From Coriobacteriaceae bacterium (lineage in GTDB: Bacteria > Actinomycetota > Coriobacteriia > Coriobacteriales > QAMH01), in NCBI GenBank assembly GCA_025992705.1, contig DAJPGJ010000001.1, forward strand, positions 682,001 to 746,000: DNA of 64,000 bases, given 5' to 3'. Both the position numbers and the translations under genes were made by a program. Shown here piece by piece: positions 38,141 to 45,670 of the stretch (positions within the stretch are counted from its first letter, which is position 1; each line of letters opens with the position of its first letter). A model generated the notes under the pieces. That model did not search any database. It was not told where the DNA came from and worked only from the letters and a program-made list of their open reading frames with translations.

Positions 38141-38176
38141 AGTATAGGGGATGACTGAGACACGAACAAGCGTTCG
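38141..38176 (-). promoter_or_regulatory. SOS promoter of the Y-family polymerase with LexA box
   Basis: Minus-strand -35 TTGTTC (38164-38169) and -10 TATACT (38141-38146) are spaced 17 bp. The perfect LexA-type palindrome CGAAC-N4-GTTCG (38163-38176) covers the -35. Transcription would begin within a few bases of the ATG. Confidence 0.75.
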
Positions 38177-38193
38177 CTTTTCTGAATATAGGA

Positions 38194-38303
38194 ATCCGTG
38201 TGGGCGGGCTGTGAAGCGGAGGTCCAAGGGAGCGCGCCGTAAAGACCGCGAAGCGGGCTGTCGGGAAGCGACCGTCGGAGCGGAGCAGCCCGCCCACACG
38301 GAT
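38194..38303. repeat. 110-bp element with perfect 18-bp terminal inverted repeats
   Basis: ATCCGTGTGGGCGGGCTG (38194-38211) and its exact complement (38286-38303) enclose 74 bp rich in GCGAAGCGG-like words. Too short for a protein. It resembles a miniature inverted-repeat element or a long RNA hairpin. It fills most of the 38133-38432 gene-free stretch. Confidence 0.75.
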
Positions 38304-38314
38304 GGGGGAAATGT

Positions 38315-38341
38315 GGGACAAATGTCCTGTCCATTTGTCCC
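38315..38341. repeat. GGGACAAATG hairpin
   Basis: Arms GGGACAAATG and CATTTGTCCC around TCCTGTC, followed by ATTTTC. Similar in style to the 6001, 30575, 36326 and 54798 hairpins. Confidence 0.6.
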
Positions 38342-38348
38342 ATTTTCG

Positions 38349-38440
38349 AAATTGAACCTCTTGGCTTGCTCGTTATGCTATTCTGCTAAAAATGAACTTC
38401 GTGACCAGTAAATTGAACTTATGGAGCAGAAAATGAACTC
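38349..38440 (+). promoter_or_regulatory. Extended -10 promoter and TGAAC repeats before the HTH-aminotransferase gene
   Basis: Extended -10 TGCTATTCT (38376-38384). Four direct repeats of AATTGAAC or AATGAAC begin at about 38350, 38391, 38411 and 38432; the last overlaps the start codon. An array of this kind next to a gene with its own HTH domain suggests autoregulation (inference). Confidence 0.5.
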
Positions 38441-39935
38441 ATCTGTTTTTGCCGAACGACTCAGAGAAGCGATGAAGGCGAGCGGCCTCAAGCAGGTCGA
38501 CTTGCTGCGACAGGCCGAAATCCAGGGCGTCAAGCTGGGTAAGAGCCAACTGAGCCAATATGTGAGCGGCAAGACCATGCCGCGCAAATCAACGTTGAAC
38601 TTCCTTGCCCAGGCACTCGATGTCGCAGCGGACTGGCTCAATCCGGGTCAGCAGGCAAGCGAGGAGCCGCAGCATCCGCATGCGGATGGACGGACAATCG
38701 AGGAAGAACCGGCACCCTTGCGTCAGTTCAAGAAGTCCACGAAGCTCGATAACGTTCTCTACGACGTACGCGGTCCCGTGCTCGACGAGGCAAATCGCAT
38801 GGAGCAGGCGGGCATGCACGTGCTCAAGCTCAACATCGGCAATCCGGCGCCCTTCGGCTTTCGTGCGGTCGATGAGGTCGTGCACGACATGTCGCTGCAG
38901 CTTGCGGACTGCGAGGGATATTCGGATTCGAAGGGTCTATGGTCTGCCCGTAAGGCCATCATGCAGTACTACCAGCTCAAAGGGCTGCCCAACGTGCAGA
39001 TGGAGGACATCTATACGGGCAATGGCGTCTCCGAGCTCATCAACATCTGCATGTCGGCCCTGCTCGACGATGGCGACGAGATCCTTCTGCCCATGCCCGA
39101 TTACCCGCTGTGGACGGCCTGCGCCACGCTCGCGGGCGGTCATCCCGTGCACTACGTCTGTGATGAGGAGGCGGAGTGGTATCCCGACCTTGATGACATT
39201 CGCTCCAAGATTACGCCGCGTACCAAGGCCATCGTCATCATCAATCCCAACAATCCCACAGGTGCGCTGTACCCGCGCGGGGTGCTGCAGGAAATTGTCG
39301 ACATCGCCCGCGAGCATCAGCTCATGATTTTCTCGGACGAGATTTACGACCGTCTCGTCATGGAAGGCGAGGGGGAGCATGTCTCCATCGCGTCGCTTGC
39401 CCCGGATCTGTTCTGCGTCACCTTCTCGGGCCTCTCGAAGTCGCACATGATCGCGGGCTATCGCATCGGATGGATGGCACTTTCCGGCAACAAGCGCATT
39501 GCCCGGGATTACATCGAGGGCCTCAACATGCTCACGAACATGCGCCTGTGCTCCAACGTGCCGGCGCAGTCCATCGTGCAGACGGCGCTGTGGGGACATC
39601 AGAGCGTGCGCAACTACGTGGTCCCCGGCGGTCGCATATACGAGCAGCGCAACTTCGTCTACGAGCGCCTGTGCGAGATGCCCGGCGTGAGCGTCGTGAA
39701 GCCCAAGGCCGCGTTCTACATCTTCCCCAAGCTCGACAAGAAACGCTTCAACATCACCGATGACGAGCGATTCGCGCTCGACTTGCTCAAGGACAAGAAG
39801 GTGCTCATCGTTCAGGGAAGCGGCTTCAACTGCACTGACACCGATCACTTCCGCATCGTCTACCTACCACGCCGTCGCACGCTCGGCGAGGCGATGGACG
39901 CAATCGAAGACTTCCTGACCTACTACCGTCAGTAG
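38433..39935 (+). CDS. XRE-type HTH domain fused to AlaA-like aminotransferase
   Basis: A 500-residue fusion. Residues 4-70 are a Cro/C1-type HTH: ERLREAMKASGLKQVDLLRQ then KSQLSQYVSGKTMP. After a linker, residues 105-500 form a class I PLP aminotransferase close to glutamate-pyruvate AlaA: LYDVRGPVLDEANRM, LNIGNPAPFGF, NPNNPTGA, and the PLP Lys336 in SGLSKSHMIAG. The ATG at 38433 is preferred because GGAG lies 6 nt upstream; 38421 is an alternative. It may both make alanine and bind DNA in response to PLP or amino acids, in the way MocR/GabR-type fusions do, though those use a GntR domain. RNase HI follows 6 nt later. Confidence 0.9.
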   Translation: MNSSVFAERLREAMKASGLKQVDLLRQAEIQGVKLGKSQLSQYVSGKTMPRKSTLNFLAQALDVAADWLNPGQQASEEPQHPHADGRTIEEEPAPLRQFKKSTKLDNVLYDVRGPVLDEANRMEQAGMHVLKLNIGNPAPFGFRAVDEVVHDMSLQLADCEGYSDSKGLWSARKAIMQYYQLKGLPNVQMEDIYTGNGVSELINICMSALLDDGDEILLPMPDYPLWTACATLAGGHPVHYVCDEEAEWYPDLDDIRSKITPRTKAIVIINPNNPTGALYPRGVLQEIVDIAREHQLMIFSDEIYDRLVMEGEGEHVSIASLAPDLFCVTFSGLSKSHMIAGYRIGWMALSGNKRIARDYIEGLNMLTNMRLCSNVPAQSIVQTALWGHQSVRNYVVPGGRIYEQRNFVYERLCEMPGVSVVKPKAAFYIFPKLDKKRFNITDDERFALDLLKDKKVLIVQGSGFNCTDTDHFRIVYLPRRRTLGEAMDAIEDFLTYYRQ

Positions 39936-39941
39936 GCGGCC

Positions 39942-40403
39942 ATGACAAGACTGGAAATCTACTGCGATGGCGGTTGCCGTGGCAATCAGAGCGACAGCAA
40001 TGTGGGCGGCTGGGGCGTCTACCTCGTCTGGGGAGAGCACGAGAAGGAGCTCTACGGAGGCGAGCGCGACACCACCAACAACAAGATGGAGCTGACGGCC
40101 GCCATCGAGGGCCTGCGCGCCATCAAGAACAAGGCGGTTCCGACTGACGTGTACCTCGACAGCGCCTATGTGCTCGGTGGCATCACCTCGTGGATCGAGG
40201 GGTGGAAACGCAAGGGATGGGTCAACTCAAAAAAGCAACCCGTTGCGAACAAGGAGCTGTGGATTGCGCTTGACGAGGAGCGCGATCGCTTTGCCGATAT
40301 ACGCTTTCACAAGGTCAAGGGTCATGCGGATAACGCGGGCAACATCAGGGCCGACGAGCTGGCCAACCGTGCGATGGACGAGCTGACGCAGGACGAGGCC
40401 TAG
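39942..40403 (+). CDS. rnhA: Ribonuclease HI
   Basis: A 153-residue endonuclease that cuts RNA in RNA-DNA hybrids. The catalytic carboxylates are Asp9 (YCDGGCRGN), Glu50 (NNKMELTAAIEGL), Asp73 (YLDSAYV) and Asp138 (RADELAN); His124 or His128 may be the mobile His. It starts 6 nt after the aminotransferase stop, so co-transcribed. Its TAG is shared with the convergent thioesterase stop through the palindrome CTAG. Confidence 0.94.
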   Translation: MTRLEIYCDGGCRGNQSDSNVGGWGVYLVWGEHEKELYGGERDTTNNKMELTAAIEGLRAIKNKAVPTDVYLDSAYVLGGITSWIEGWKRKGWVNSKKQPVANKELWIALDEERDRFADIRFHKVKGHADNAGNIRADELANRAMDELTQDEA

Positions 40404-41137
40404 AATTCCGTCCGTGCGGCAAAGACGATCTCGCCCTTCGCATCGACGCCCTTGGTGAAGATCATGCCATCATCGCGCTTGGTGTAGATAGCGAGCGGGT
40501 CGCCCGTGCGCGCTTCGTGCCTGAAGTCGATCTGGAAGCTCTTGACGCTGTGTTCCGAACTCGGGTTGATGGCGTCAAAGGGATAGTCGGCGTAGACGCT
40601 GTTGTTGACATGGCCATTAATGTCGGCTGCCGTGTAGGGCGGAATGACCACATACGGCACGGCATCGCGCGTGTCGAAGTCACGAATCTTGCGCTGCTTC
40701 TTCTCGAAGTTGCGCTCTTCGATCAGGTTCTCGGGTGGATCGTACACCCCGGCGAGGCTCACGAACTGGCGCGTTTCCGGACTCATGAGCACCCACTCGG
40801 AAGTGCCGCGTACGAGTACCTCGTCATCAAGCGAGCTCATGATGTAATCGCGCTGGAACGAGAATCGCGAGGGCGAGTGGGGCCAGGTGCGAATTTGCAC
40901 GCTCGTGTAGAGTTCCGGCTGACGAATGACTTCGTAATAGGTGCGAATGACCGCCCAGAATACGCCGCGACGCTCCATGGCGTCATGGCCGATATCCATG
41001 ACGTTTGCCTGCACGGTCGCCGCTTCCTGGAAGAGCGCCAGGACGGCCGAGGGCTTGAGACGCCCGTAGCGATCAAAGTCGGTGACACGCAAGGGAACGG
41101 TCACTTTGAGGTCCACTATCAGTTCGGTGTCAATCAT
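40400..41137 (-). CDS. Acyl-ACP thioesterase
   Basis: A 245-residue double hot-dog thioesterase of the FatA/B-like family that releases fatty acids from acyl carrier protein. First hot dog: VTDFDRYGRLKPSAVLALFQEAA; second: the catalytic-loop motif AADINGHVNNSVYADYPFDA with the probable active-site Asn and His. I chose the ATG at 41137, 24 nt after a predicted start below a TATAAT; an ATG at 41152 is in frame and a longer frame to 41530 overlaps the TorD-like gene and is spurious. Chain-length preference cannot be told. Confidence 0.88.
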   Translation of the reverse strand: MIDTELIVDLKVTVPLRVTDFDRYGRLKPSAVLALFQEAATVQANVMDIGHDAMERRGVFWAVIRTYYEVIRQPELYTSVQIRTWPHSPSRFSFQRDYIMSSLDDEVLVRGTSEWVLMSPETRQFVSLAGVYDPPENLIEERNFEKKQRKIRDFDTRDAVPYVVIPPYTAADINGHVNNSVYADYPFDAINPSSEHSVKSFQIDFRHEARTGDPLAIYTKRDDGMIFTKGVDAKGEIVFAARTEF

Positions 41138-41167
41138 TCGCTGTCCCGTCATTCGGTAGTGCCAGCC

Positions 41168-41173
41168 ATTATA
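41168..41173 (-). promoter_or_regulatory. Candidate -10 box of the thioesterase gene
   Basis: Perfect TATAAT on the minus strand, 31 nt upstream of the ATG. Confidence 0.45.
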
Positions 41174-41198
41174 CTCGCGGAAGACACTTTGACCTGCG

Positions 41199-41237
41199 AA
41201 ACCAGACAAAACTGCCCCGGCGATTATTGTCTGGTTT
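41199..41237. repeat. AAACCAGACAA hairpin, copy 2
   Basis: Perfect 11-bp arms AAACCAGACAA and TTGTCTGGTTT with the shared loop CTGCCCCGGC. It lies between the divergent thioesterase and TorD-like genes, and its right arm ends 13 nt before the TorD-like start. Confidence 0.75.
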
Positions 41238-41250
41238 GAAAGGAGATGGC

Positions 41251-41868
41251 ATGCACGATCACGATCATGACCACGACGGGCAGGGCAGCATGCCCGTGTA
41301 CCAGTTTCTCGGTAACATTCTCGGGTATCCGCTCGACGAGACCCTGCTCTACAACGTGAGTGATCCGGCGTTTTGGGCTGGCCTGCGGGAGAGTCTCGAA
41401 AACGAGCGCACCCACGACGCTCTCGATCATGTCGAGGCGGCGGTTGCCAAGCTGGCTGACATTCCCGAGGATCACCGCAAGATGGCGATGGATGCCGAGT
41501 ATGCCCAGGCCTTCCTGTTGCCAGACGCACCCATGCCTCCGCTCGAGAGCGCTTATGGGCTCGATGGGAGCGCCGTTTATGACGTGGCCCATGAGCTGGG
41601 CGTCGAGACGAGCATCCAGCGCTTCTTGCCGGATGATCACATCGCCAACGAGCTCTTCATGCTCGTGCCGCTCGACTACCTTCAGCAGCCAAGTGACGAA
41701 CAACTCAAGACATTGGCGGCCTTCTTCGAAGAGCATCCTCTTGCCCTTTTGCAGCGTATGCTCGACAACGAGCAAGTCGAGCAGGACGGATCAGGCTTCT
41801 ATCGCGCCATCGTGGAGCTTGCGCATGCGTGGCTCCAATGGGATCTGGATGCGTTCGAAGGTAATTAG
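41251..41868 (+). CDS. TorD/DmsD-like molybdoenzyme chaperone with His/Asp-rich N-terminus
   Basis: A 205-residue mostly helical protein. The central motif DAEYAQAFLLPDAPMPPLESAY corresponds to the E-Y-x-x-L-F-x...P-x-x-S-x-Y signature of TorD-family chaperones, which insert cofactor into and hold back export of DMSO-reductase-family enzymes. The N-terminus MHDHDHDHDGQG is a metal-binding-like tail not usual for the family. AAAGGAG lies upstream of the ATG at 41251. No molybdoenzyme is adjacent; the nearest in the window starts at 60577. A strong terminator follows. Confidence 0.75.
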   Translation: MHDHDHDHDGQGSMPVYQFLGNILGYPLDETLLYNVSDPAFWAGLRESLENERTHDALDHVEAAVAKLADIPEDHRKMAMDAEYAQAFLLPDAPMPPLESAYGLDGSAVYDVAHELGVETSIQRFLPDDHIANELFMLVPLDYLQQPSDEQLKTLAAFFEEHPLALLQRMLDNEQVEQDGSGFYRAIVELAHAWLQWDLDAFEGN

Positions 41869-41913
41869 GCAAAAAGCCTAAAAAGATATACATCAGACAT
41901 ACCGCAGAAGGCT

Positions 41914-41950
41914 CGGCCGACCCCGTTGAGGGGTCGGTCGTTCTTTTTTC
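41914..41950 (+). terminator. Rho-independent terminator after the TorD-like gene
   Basis: CCGACCCC-GTTGA-GGGGTCGG (extended outward by CGG/TCG pairing) followed by TTCTTTTTTC. The clearest intrinsic terminator in the window. Confidence 0.9.
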
Positions 41951-41992
41951 TGGATTTTCTGCCTAAAAAATTATGTCAAATAGAAATATATG

Positions 41993-42033
41993 AGATATAC
42001 TATGCACGCCTAATGCACTACTAATAGATATAC
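41993..42033 (+). promoter_or_regulatory. Promoter region of the orphan RelB gene with AGATATAC repeats
   Basis: AGATATAC occurs at 41993-42000 and 42026-42033 (and at 41884-41891), the first overlapping a TATACT -10-like hexamer. Candidate binding sites for the antitoxin itself. Confidence 0.4.
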
Positions 42034-42065
42034 ATATTACATAAACGTAGCCAAAGGCAAGAACA

Positions 42066-42266
42066 ATGATGAAGTCGACGACCATACGCATGGACGACGA
42101 TCTGAAGAAGGAAGCCAGCGCAAAGCTCGACGCGCTTGGACTGAACTTCAACACCTACGTCGTCATGGCAACGAAGCAACTTGTTGCCCAAAACCGTATT
42201 CCGTTTGACCTCGTCGTTCCCGACACGCAGTCGGAGGACGAGGACAAGCGGGAAGAGGCGTGCTAG
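42066..42266 (+). CDS. Orphan RelB/DinJ-family antitoxin
   Basis: A 66-residue ribbon-helix-helix protein: STTIRMDDDLKKEASAKLDALGLNFNTYVVMATKQLV, then IPFDLVV, the typical RelB/DinJ ending of the DNA-binding half. No toxin gene is found in the following 434 bp, so it is either orphaned, acts on a distant toxin, or partners the small unrecognised frame at 42327. The start could be the first or second of two adjacent ATGs (42066, 42069). Confidence 0.8.
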   Translation: MMKSTTIRMDDDLKKEASAKLDALGLNFNTYVVMATKQLVAQNRIPFDLVVPDTQSEDEDKREEAC

Positions 42267-42326
42267 GGAATCGGTTTCATCGGGAAATACAAGGCGGGAA
42301 CGGATAGCAGTACAAGGGTGGTTTAA

Positions 42327-42440
42327 ATGTGGATTTCCAGGCTGTTCAATCGTGAAGAAAACGCAATCTATATCCGTCGGCACTGGATCTTTAACAGGAG
42401 AAGCTCCGGCGTCGTAGCCTACGGCCGTCGTTACAGCTAG
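42327..42440 (+). CDS. Possible 37-residue basic small protein
   Basis: An open frame of 37 codons with AAGGGTGG about 5 nt before the ATG. The product is aromatic- and Arg-rich (WISRLFNREENAIYIRR, then HWIFNRR). It starts 60 nt after the orphan antitoxin and could be a small toxin, a remnant of one, or chance. An imperfect hairpin follows at 42492-42536. Nothing else is apparent in 42267-42586. Confidence 0.3.
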   Translation: MWISRLFNREENAIYIRRHWIFNRRSSGVVAYGRRYS

Positions 42441-42491
42441 ACCAAGACGCTGCAACGTTTGGTTCGGATGTCTCTGGGGCATCTGCTATAG

Positions 42492-42536
42492 GAAGCTCAT
42501 CTGTCGTCTGCGTGCGGACGATAGGTGAGCTTTCCG
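42492..42536 (+). terminator. Imperfect hairpin, possible terminator
   Basis: GGAAGCTCA...GTC pairs with GAC...TGAGCTTTCC around TGCGTGCG with a few mismatches, followed by GCCTTTTAG. Weak T tract. Confidence 0.45.
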
Positions 42537-42586
42537 CCTTTTAGGGGACGGTCTCCCGTGGAGCCTTACCGCCCCTCTCATCATCT

Positions 42587-42631
42587 TGATACCGGGTTGT
42601 TGCCGGGGGAGCGGTGGACCCCTTGGTATCA
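42587..42631 (+). promoter_or_regulatory. Structured leader before the C1 peptidase gene
   Basis: TGATACC (42587-42593) pairs with GGTATCA (42625-42631), with GGG/CCC continuing inward and a G-rich inner loop. It lies 70 nt before the start. It matches no riboswitch I recognise; an mRNA hairpin or protein site is possible. Confidence 0.35.
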
Positions 42632-42700
42632 TGGCGTCATGACTATATGGAGGAAGTTCCTCCACGTGATGGTGTCTTTCTATGGAAAGGAAGTGTTGCC

Positions 42701-45424
42701 GTGGGAATTACGAGAAGCATGAAGAAGCGCGGTGCCTGGCTCGGACGGGTCACCCTATCGGCTGCTCTAGCTGCCAGCCTGGTCGGGGTTCCGGCGGCCG
42801 CGTTTGCCGCCCCGGGTGCGAACTCCACGGGCACCATCGCGCAATCCGTTGCCGATTCCAACGCATCGGATCCCTTCGCCTGGACGACCTTGGCCTCTGC
42901 CGATAGCCTGCGGGCGACGGCGGACCTGCCGGCGAAGTTTGACTTGCGCGATGAGGGAGCGGTTTCTCCCGTCAAGCTCCAGAATCCCTGGAGCGCGTGC
43001 TGGGCGTTTGCCGTAGCCGCGGCATCCGAGACGAGCATCCTCTCCGAGGCCAAGGACGAGGGCATCGACATCATCACGCCGGACCTCTCTGAGCGTCATC
43101 TTACCTGGTTCACCTATCAGCCACTGCCCGAGGACGATGACTCGAACCAGGGCGGCGAGGGCATGATAAGCACCAGGGAGGGCGTGAACGCTCCCTTCGC
43201 ATCGGGCGGCATGATGATCTATGGCACCTCCCTGTTCTCCTCCGGCATTGGTCCCGTCCCCGAAGAGGATGTGCCCTACCGGGGCAAGGAGGGCAAGGTA
43301 GATCCCGATGACCTTTACTACAGCGCCGATGACGACTGGTCGGTGGACGAGAGTCAGCGTTTCTACCAGGGCGTCGAGCTGCAGGAGTCCATCCAGCTCC
43401 CCTCCCCGGGCGATTGCTACGAGTCGGATGGTGCCTTTGTCGAGGGTGGTCAAGAGGTCCTGGCCGCGGCAAACACCGCGATCAAGGAGCAGTTGCAAGC
43501 CGGCCGTGGCGTTGCCATCGCCTTCATGGCCGATCAGTCCCGCCCTGACCAGATCACCAGCACGGGGTACATGAACCCGCAGACCTGGGCGCACTACACC
43601 TACGACAAGGTTCCCATCACCCATGCTGTGACCATCGTGGGCTGGGACGATAGCTACTCGAAGGAGAACTTCGGCAACCCCGACCCCGCGACGGGCGAGG
43701 TCGATCCCAGCCACCAGCCTCCAGGGGACGGTGCCTGGATCGTCAAGAACAGCTGGGGCTCCAAGGACGGCGGGTTCCCCAATGAGATCCCCGGTGGCTG
43801 GGGAATAGACGGAAGCGGCTACTTCTATCTCTCGTATTACGACAAGACCATCTCCAAGCCCGAGGCGTTCGACTTCGACGTCAAGTCCATAGTCGACGAG
43901 CGCGAGTTCTATTCGATCTACCAGTACGACTACATGCCGTCACAAAGCGTGGTGTCGCAGTCCGATACGCGTCAGATACAAGAGGCCAATGTCTTTACCT
44001 CTGCTGGTGGCCAGACGGTGCGCAAGCTGACCTGCGAGACGACGCGTCCGAACACCGAGGCAACCTTCGAGGTCTACCATCTCGACAAGGGCGCGACGAC
44101 CCCGGTTCAGGGCGAGAAGCTCGCGACCGTCAAGGCAACGTACGATTTTGGCGGGTTCCACACCATCGACTTGGGCGATCAGGCGTTTTCCTTACCCGAA
44201 GGTGAGCTCTTCTCCGTGGTGCTGACCCAGAAATGCCTGGATAATGGTCACTACTACGTGAGCTTCGACGCTGGTTATGATAAGAAGACGTGGGAGAAGC
44301 TCTACGACCAGAACTACGAGAGACACCACGACGCCATCTTTGCCAACGTGGTCGAAACCCTGAGCAACGCGCTCTGGGAACGCAAGTATGAGGATGCGTT
44401 GAAGGATGGCAAGACCGAGGATGAGGCAAAGGCCGCGGCTACCGCCTATGTCGAGGATCCCACCAAAGTGGAGGAGATAAAGCAGCTCGCAGAAGAGCAA
44501 ACCGTGGAGCAGGTCAAGAGCATGTCGCCCGCCTTCTACTCGAAGAGTGTGGTAAACGAGGGCGAGAGCTTCATCTTTGCCGCTCCTGACGAAGACCCCG
44601 GCGCCGACCTTGCATGGAGGGACTTCTCGAAAGACGCACGGGACATCGATGCGCTTGCCGGCACCCAGATAGACAACTTCCCCATCAAGGCCTATGCCTA
44701 CGAGGATCCCGCGGCTGACGAGGATCTCAAGAAGCTCGAGAGCAACGCAAAGTGGGCCAAGGACCTGATGGACAGCGCCATCGCCAGCAAGGACGGCTCT
44801 GACGTGCATCCGTCCAAGTACTGGGTGCCGACCGACGTTTTCACCGAGCTGGAGACGAGAGTGAAGCAGGCCGAGGATCTGATTGCCTCCGACAAGCCCA
44901 CGCAGCTCAACATCGACAAGGCGCTCTTCAACCTCGAGAAGGCGATGACGGACTTCAGGAACGCCCGCAAGGCTGGTACCGAGGGCACCTACGATCCCGA
45001 GCAGACGGCCATGTACCGCCTGTACAATCCGAATTCCGGCGAGCATTTCTACACGGCGAGCACGACCGAGCGTGATGCGACCGTCGCGGCCGGTTGGAAT
45101 GACGAGGGCGTTGGCTGGATCGCGCCAGACGAGTCGACGACGCCCGTGTATCGTCTGTATTCGGGCACCGACCACCACTACACGACCTCGACCGTCGAGC
45201 GCGACTACCTGGTTTCGGTGGGTTGGGATGACGAGGGCGTCGGCTGGTATTCCGACGATGCCCAAGGAGTGCCCCTGCACCGCGAGTTCAATCCCAACGT
45301 CGATCCGAGCGCACCCTTCAACAATTCCGGATCGCACAACTACACCACGAGCGAAGCTGAACGCGACTATCTCGTGAGCATAGGCTGGAGATACGAGGGC
45401 GTTGGCTGGTACGGCATGAAATAG
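42701..45424 (+). CDS. Secreted papain-like (C1A) cysteine peptidase with C-terminal DUF5648 domain
   Basis: A 907-residue exported protein. Signal peptide about 7-36, ending AAAFA. Peptidase domain: DLRDEGAVSPVKLQNPWSAC with catalytic Cys100, His308 in THAVTIVGWD and Asn350 in IVKNSWGS. After a lectin-like or beta domain, residues about 665-765 are a helical FIVAR-like spacer, and 770-907 carry three DUF5648-type repeats (YRLYNPNSGEHFYTAS, ERDATVAAGWNDEGVGW and variants), which bind cell-surface sugars or peptidoglycan in relatives (inference). The GTG at 42701 has AAGGAAG 7 nt upstream; ATG 42719 is the alternative. No sortase motif is seen. Confidence 0.92.
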   Translation: MGITRSMKKRGAWLGRVTLSAALAASLVGVPAAAFAAPGANSTGTIAQSVADSNASDPFAWTTLASADSLRATADLPAKFDLRDEGAVSPVKLQNPWSACWAFAVAAASETSILSEAKDEGIDIITPDLSERHLTWFTYQPLPEDDDSNQGGEGMISTREGVNAPFASGGMMIYGTSLFSSGIGPVPEEDVPYRGKEGKVDPDDLYYSADDDWSVDESQRFYQGVELQESIQLPSPGDCYESDGAFVEGGQEVLAAANTAIKEQLQAGRGVAIAFMADQSRPDQITSTGYMNPQTWAHYTYDKVPITHAVTIVGWDDSYSKENFGNPDPATGEVDPSHQPPGDGAWIVKNSWGSKDGGFPNEIPGGWGIDGSGYFYLSYYDKTISKPEAFDFDVKSIVDEREFYSIYQYDYMPSQSVVSQSDTRQIQEANVFTSAGGQTVRKLTCETTRPNTEATFEVYHLDKGATTPVQGEKLATVKATYDFGGFHTIDLGDQAFSLPEGELFSVVLTQKCLDNGHYYVSFDAGYDKKTWEKLYDQNYERHHDAIFANVVETLSNALWERKYEDALKDGKTEDEAKAAATAYVEDPTKVEEIKQLAEEQTVEQVKSMSPAFYSKSVVNEGESFIFAAPDEDPGADLAWRDFSKDARDIDALAGTQIDNFPIKAYAYEDPAADEDLKKLESNAKWAKDLMDSAIASKDGSDVHPSKYWVPTDVFTELETRVKQAEDLIASDKPTQLNIDKALFNLEKAMTDFRNARKAGTEGTYDPEQTAMYRLYNPNSGEHFYTASTTERDATVAAGWNDEGVGWIAPDESTTPVYRLYSGTDHHYTTSTVERDYLVSVGWDDEGVGWYSDDAQGVPLHREFNPNVDPSAPFNNSGSHNYTTSEAERDYLVSIGWRYEGVGWYGMK

Positions 45425-45447
45425 CAAAGACGCTTCGTCCGGAATCG

Positions 45448-45484
45448 ACGGCGCAGACCCAGAATTGGGCCTGCGCCGTTTTTG
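45448..45484 (+). terminator. Rho-independent terminator after the C1 peptidase gene
   Basis: ACGGCGCAG pairs with CTGCGCCGT with an inner CCC/GGG, followed by TTTTTG. Confidence 0.85.
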
Positions 45485-45630
45485 TCATCTCGAGCGGAAT
45501 GGAGAGATTCCTCCACTTCGCGGCCTTGCGGCCGCTCCGGTCGAAATGACAAGAGGGGCGGCACCCGCCGGCCGCTCCGGTCGAAATGACAAGAGGGGCG
45601 GCACCCGCCGGCCGCTCCGGTCGAAATGAC
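45484..45630. repeat. TCATTTCGA dispersed repeat copy e with a 39-bp tandem triplication
   Basis: Starts GTCATCTCGAGCGGAATG; the inverse half GGCCGCTCCGGTCGAAATGACA then occurs three times in tandem, joined by AGAGGGGCGGCACCCGCC, at about 45530, 45570 and 45609. Local slippage or unequal exchange has amplified the right half of the element. Confidence 0.8.
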
Positions 45631-45670
45631 AAAAAGGGGCGGCACCCGATGGCTGCTTCAGTTGGGACGC

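Noticed and set aside
41138..41530. N-terminal extension of the thioesterase
   Set aside because: Overlaps the TorD-like gene and the hairpin at 41199, and lies upstream of the probable promoter.
42021..42482. Minus-strand frame of 153 codons over the orphan antitoxin
   Set aside because: No RBS or family pattern; the RelB reading on the plus strand is clear.
44192..45427. Open frame of 411 codons antisense to the C1 peptidase
   Set aside because: Peptidase reading is supported by signal peptide and triad; the antisense frame has no motif.
45530..45630. Three direct repeats suggestive of a CRISPR array
   Set aside because: Units are contiguous with constant joints, no variable spacers, no cas genes; it is an amplified half of the dispersed repeat.
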